Of a stretch of DNA of 64,000 nt, positions 62,277-64,000 are shown one piece after another. The notes under the pieces are model-generated. The model searched no databases and had not been told where the DNA came from. It saw nothing but the letters and a program-made list of their open reading frames with translations. The translations under genes were made by a program, and so were the position numbers. The first letter of the stretch is position 1; each line of letters starts with the position of its first letter. The DNA comes from Chitinophagales bacterium (GTDB lineage: Bacteria > Bacteroidota > Bacteroidia > Chitinophagales > LD1), in assembly GCA_026129525.1 (NCBI GenBank), contig JAHCHW010000001.1:1-64000 (forward strand), given 5' to 3'.

Positions 62277-64000
62277 TTACTTTACCTCTCCTACAATCTT
62301 AAATTCTGTTCTGCGGTTTTTTGCGCGTCCGGCTTCGTTGTCCGAACCGTCAGGATTGGTATTAGGTGCAACAGGAGTACTTTCGCCATAGCCCTTTGCA
62401 GTAATGCGTTCTTTTGGCAATCCCTTTTCACTCACCAAATAGTTTACACAACTTTCTGCACGCTTCTGGCTCAAATCCAAATTGTATTTATCGGAACCTT
62501 TCGAGTCGGTGTGCGAACTCAATTCAATAACTATGGAAGGATTCTCTTGCAGCAAAATGAAGAGAGTATCCAATACGGCTTTAGAATCTTCACGTAAATC
62601 CGATTTATCGAAATCGTAGTAAATATTGTTGAGTGTGTAGGCTTTATTTTTTACCATGCGCTGGAACGACAACACAAAACTCAGCGTGTCGCTTTTCGCT
62701 ATTCCTTCGGTAGTAAAATTTTGCACGGCTGCAAAAAAGCCTTCGCGCAAGCCTGATAGTTTGTATTTAGTATCGGGCTTTAAATCGAAAAAGAAATCGC
62801 CATTGGAAACTACCGACTTGATTACCTCTCCTGTTTCGGCATCAATCAGATTGATTGGTTGATTGGTGATGGCTTTGTTGCTGTCCACATCCAGCAAGGT
62901 TCCTTTAACAGCTATGTAAACAACATTTCTGCGAAAGCGGTAAATATCATCGCAGCAGGTTTCGCTTTTTAAACCAAAACCACCCGGACGGTTCGAAACA
63001 AAAAAACCGGTTTTCGCCACATCATTCCATGTGTAATACATATCATCAACACTGGAATTTACCGGTAAGCCCAAATGCTGTGGTTTTTGCCATGCGCCAT
63101 TCTGAGCAGTGGTTTTATAAATATCCAATCCGCCAATGTTCACATGCCCGTTCGATGAAAAATAAAGTTCGTTCGATGAAAAATCGTAGAACGGAGTCAT
63201 CTCATCGCCACCGGTGTTAATTACTGCCGAAAGCGCTTTGGCTTCCTGCAACGAACCATCCTTATTTAAAACCGCGCAGAACAAATCCATGTTGTCCTTG
63301 CCGTTTCTGTCGCTTGCAAAATACAGCACATCGCGTCCGCTTTCATCCTTGCCCAATGCAGGTTGGGTGGTAGTAGCCTTGCTGTCGTTAACGCTCAGGC
63401 GCTCACCGGCTGCCCAGCCTTCATCGCTCCATGTGCTGCGGTAAATGCTGCAACGCATACGCTGCTTATCGTCCTGAAAACACTGTGTGTAATACATGGT
63501 TTTACCATCGCCAGTAAAAGTGGCATTGCCGGTGTGAAAACGAACGGTATCTACCGCGCCTGTAACTTCCTGTGCTTTTGTCCATGTATTGCCGTTGCGC
63601 TTTGCTGAATAGATGCGCGAAAACGTGGCATACTTTTCCGTTTTTCCTTCCAACAGTACCTCATCGCTTACCCATGCTCCAAAGTAAAGTGTGTTCGGGT
63701 CGGCAAGAACCGGTGCATAATCGGTAAACGGCTGATTGATGTTGTTATCCAAATGTTCCACCAAATATTCTTTCAGCTTGCGGCTGTCGCGCAACTGAAT
63801 ACCCAACTCGCAGCCTTCCAGTTCGCGTACGGTGTTTCTGCGTAGCTCTGCCTGTTCGGCATTACCGGTTAATACGTCCGAAAGTTGTTGAAAGGTAGCT
63901 TTGGCATCTTCATAGTTACCAATGTATTTATTGGTAAGCGCATACTGATACCAAGCGTAATAATTAACAGGCTTATCCCCATCCAACTCAGCCAGTAATT
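62277..64000 (-). CDS. OmpA-family protein with TPR, propeller and CRD domains, PorE-like (N-terminus outside window)
   Basis: At least 574 residues; the frame runs open past the right edge, so the start is not visible. It reads: TPR-like helices ('YYAWYQYALTNKYIGNYEDAKATFQQL'), a WD40/PD40 propeller ('PVLADPNTLYFGAW', 'GKTMYYTQCFQDDKQRMRC', 'GRDVLYFASDRNGKDNMDLF', 'SNELYFSSNGHVNIGGLDIYK'), a carboxypeptidase-regulatory-like domain ('VAVKGTLLDVDSNKAITNQPINLID'), and an OmpA peptidoglycan-binding domain ('YYDFDKSDLREDSKAVLDTL', 'ELSSHTDSKGSDKYNLDLSQKRAESCVNYL', 'NRRTEFKIV'). This order matches the T9SS component PorE. Its role here is inferred from that and from the T9SS substrates in the window. 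Confidence 0.9.
   Translation of the reverse strand, partial: LLAELDGDKPVNYYAWYQYALTNKYIGNYEDAKATFQQLSDVLTGNAEQAELRRNTVRELEGCELGIQLRDSRKLKEYLVEHLDNNINQPFTDYAPVLADPNTLYFGAWVSDEVLLEGKTEKYATFSRIYSAKRNGNTWTKAQEVTGAVDTVRFHTGNATFTGDGKTMYYTQCFQDDKQRMRCSIYRSTWSDEGWAAGERLSVNDSKATTTQPALGKDESGRDVLYFASDRNGKDNMDLFCAVLNKDGSLQEAKALSAVINTGGDEMTPFYDFSSNELYFSSNGHVNIGGLDIYKTTAQNGAWQKPQHLGLPVNSSVDDMYYTWNDVAKTGFFVSNRPGGFGLKSETCCDDIYRFRRNVVYIAVKGTLLDVDSNKAITNQPINLIDAETGEVIKSVVSNGDFFFDLKPDTKYKLSGLREGFFAAVQNFTTEGIAKSDTLSFVLSFQRMVKNKAYTLNNIYYDFDKSDLREDSKAVLDTLFILLQENPSIVIELSSHTDSKGSDKYNLDLSQKRAESCVNYLVSEKGLPKERITAKGYGESTPVAPNTNPDGSDNEAGRAKNRRTEFKIVGEVK

Overview
The window is a stretch of a Bacteroidota chromosome. 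The evidence is the large secreted proteins with type IX secretion (T9SS) C-terminal sorting domains, a SprB-repeat giant protein, a TPR/propeller/OmpA protein built like PorE, Bacteroidota-type lipoproteins (GIN/DUF2807, DUF4349), a fused E1 dehydrogenase, and promoters of the TTTG-N18-20-TAnnTTTG type. Base composition looks even throughout. I see no phage, transposase, integrase or CRISPR array. The order and species cannot be fixed from the sequence alone.

Layout. 1-5727 (minus): the N-terminal 1909 residues of a giant secreted protein with six PA14-like modules and a long glycine-rich stretch; its end lies outside the window. 5962-10520 (minus): rny, zapA and a coiled-coil partner, then tuf behind four tRNA genes (Thr, Tyr, Gly, Thr), then hpf. 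10652-20774 (minus): tryptophanase, a methyltransferase, trigger factor behind tRNA-Leu, a PD-(D/E)XK-like protein next to thyA, two lipoproteins and a fused 2-oxoacid dehydrogenase E1. 20955-29486 (minus): an RND efflux system (outer membrane factor, pump, adaptor) downstream of an SCO1/DUF420 copper and cytochrome-oxidase assembly set. 29574-34565: hbd on the plus strand and a bioB-bioF-bioD-bioA operon on the minus strand.

34684-48060: three plus-strand T9SS substrates (beta-propeller/SBBP protein, 23-repeat SprB-like protein, ELWxxDGT-repeat protein) interleaved with minus-strand GDSL hydrolase, UbiA-like and polyprenyl synthase genes. 48206-56723: long-chain acyl-CoA ligase, MCE/MlaD protein, SPOR amidase, LptD-like protein and CinA, mostly envelope functions. 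56735-57238: twelve tandem 42-bp units rich in inverted repeats. 57285-64000: an SRPBCC/GyrI-like protein, a tightly coupled ACP-KASIII-GT2-GNAT cassette, an alpha/beta hydrolase, and an OmpA-family protein whose start lies outside the window.

Taken together, much of the window serves the cell envelope: secretion and display of giant surface proteins, LPS export, lipid transport, peptidoglycan cleavage and efflux. The rest is housekeeping. The most unusual parts are the 42-bp palindromic array after cinA, the ACP/KASIII/GT2/GNAT cassette, a palindromic repeat that has become the start of an efflux gene, and the paired leader hairpins in front of the giant SprB-like gene.
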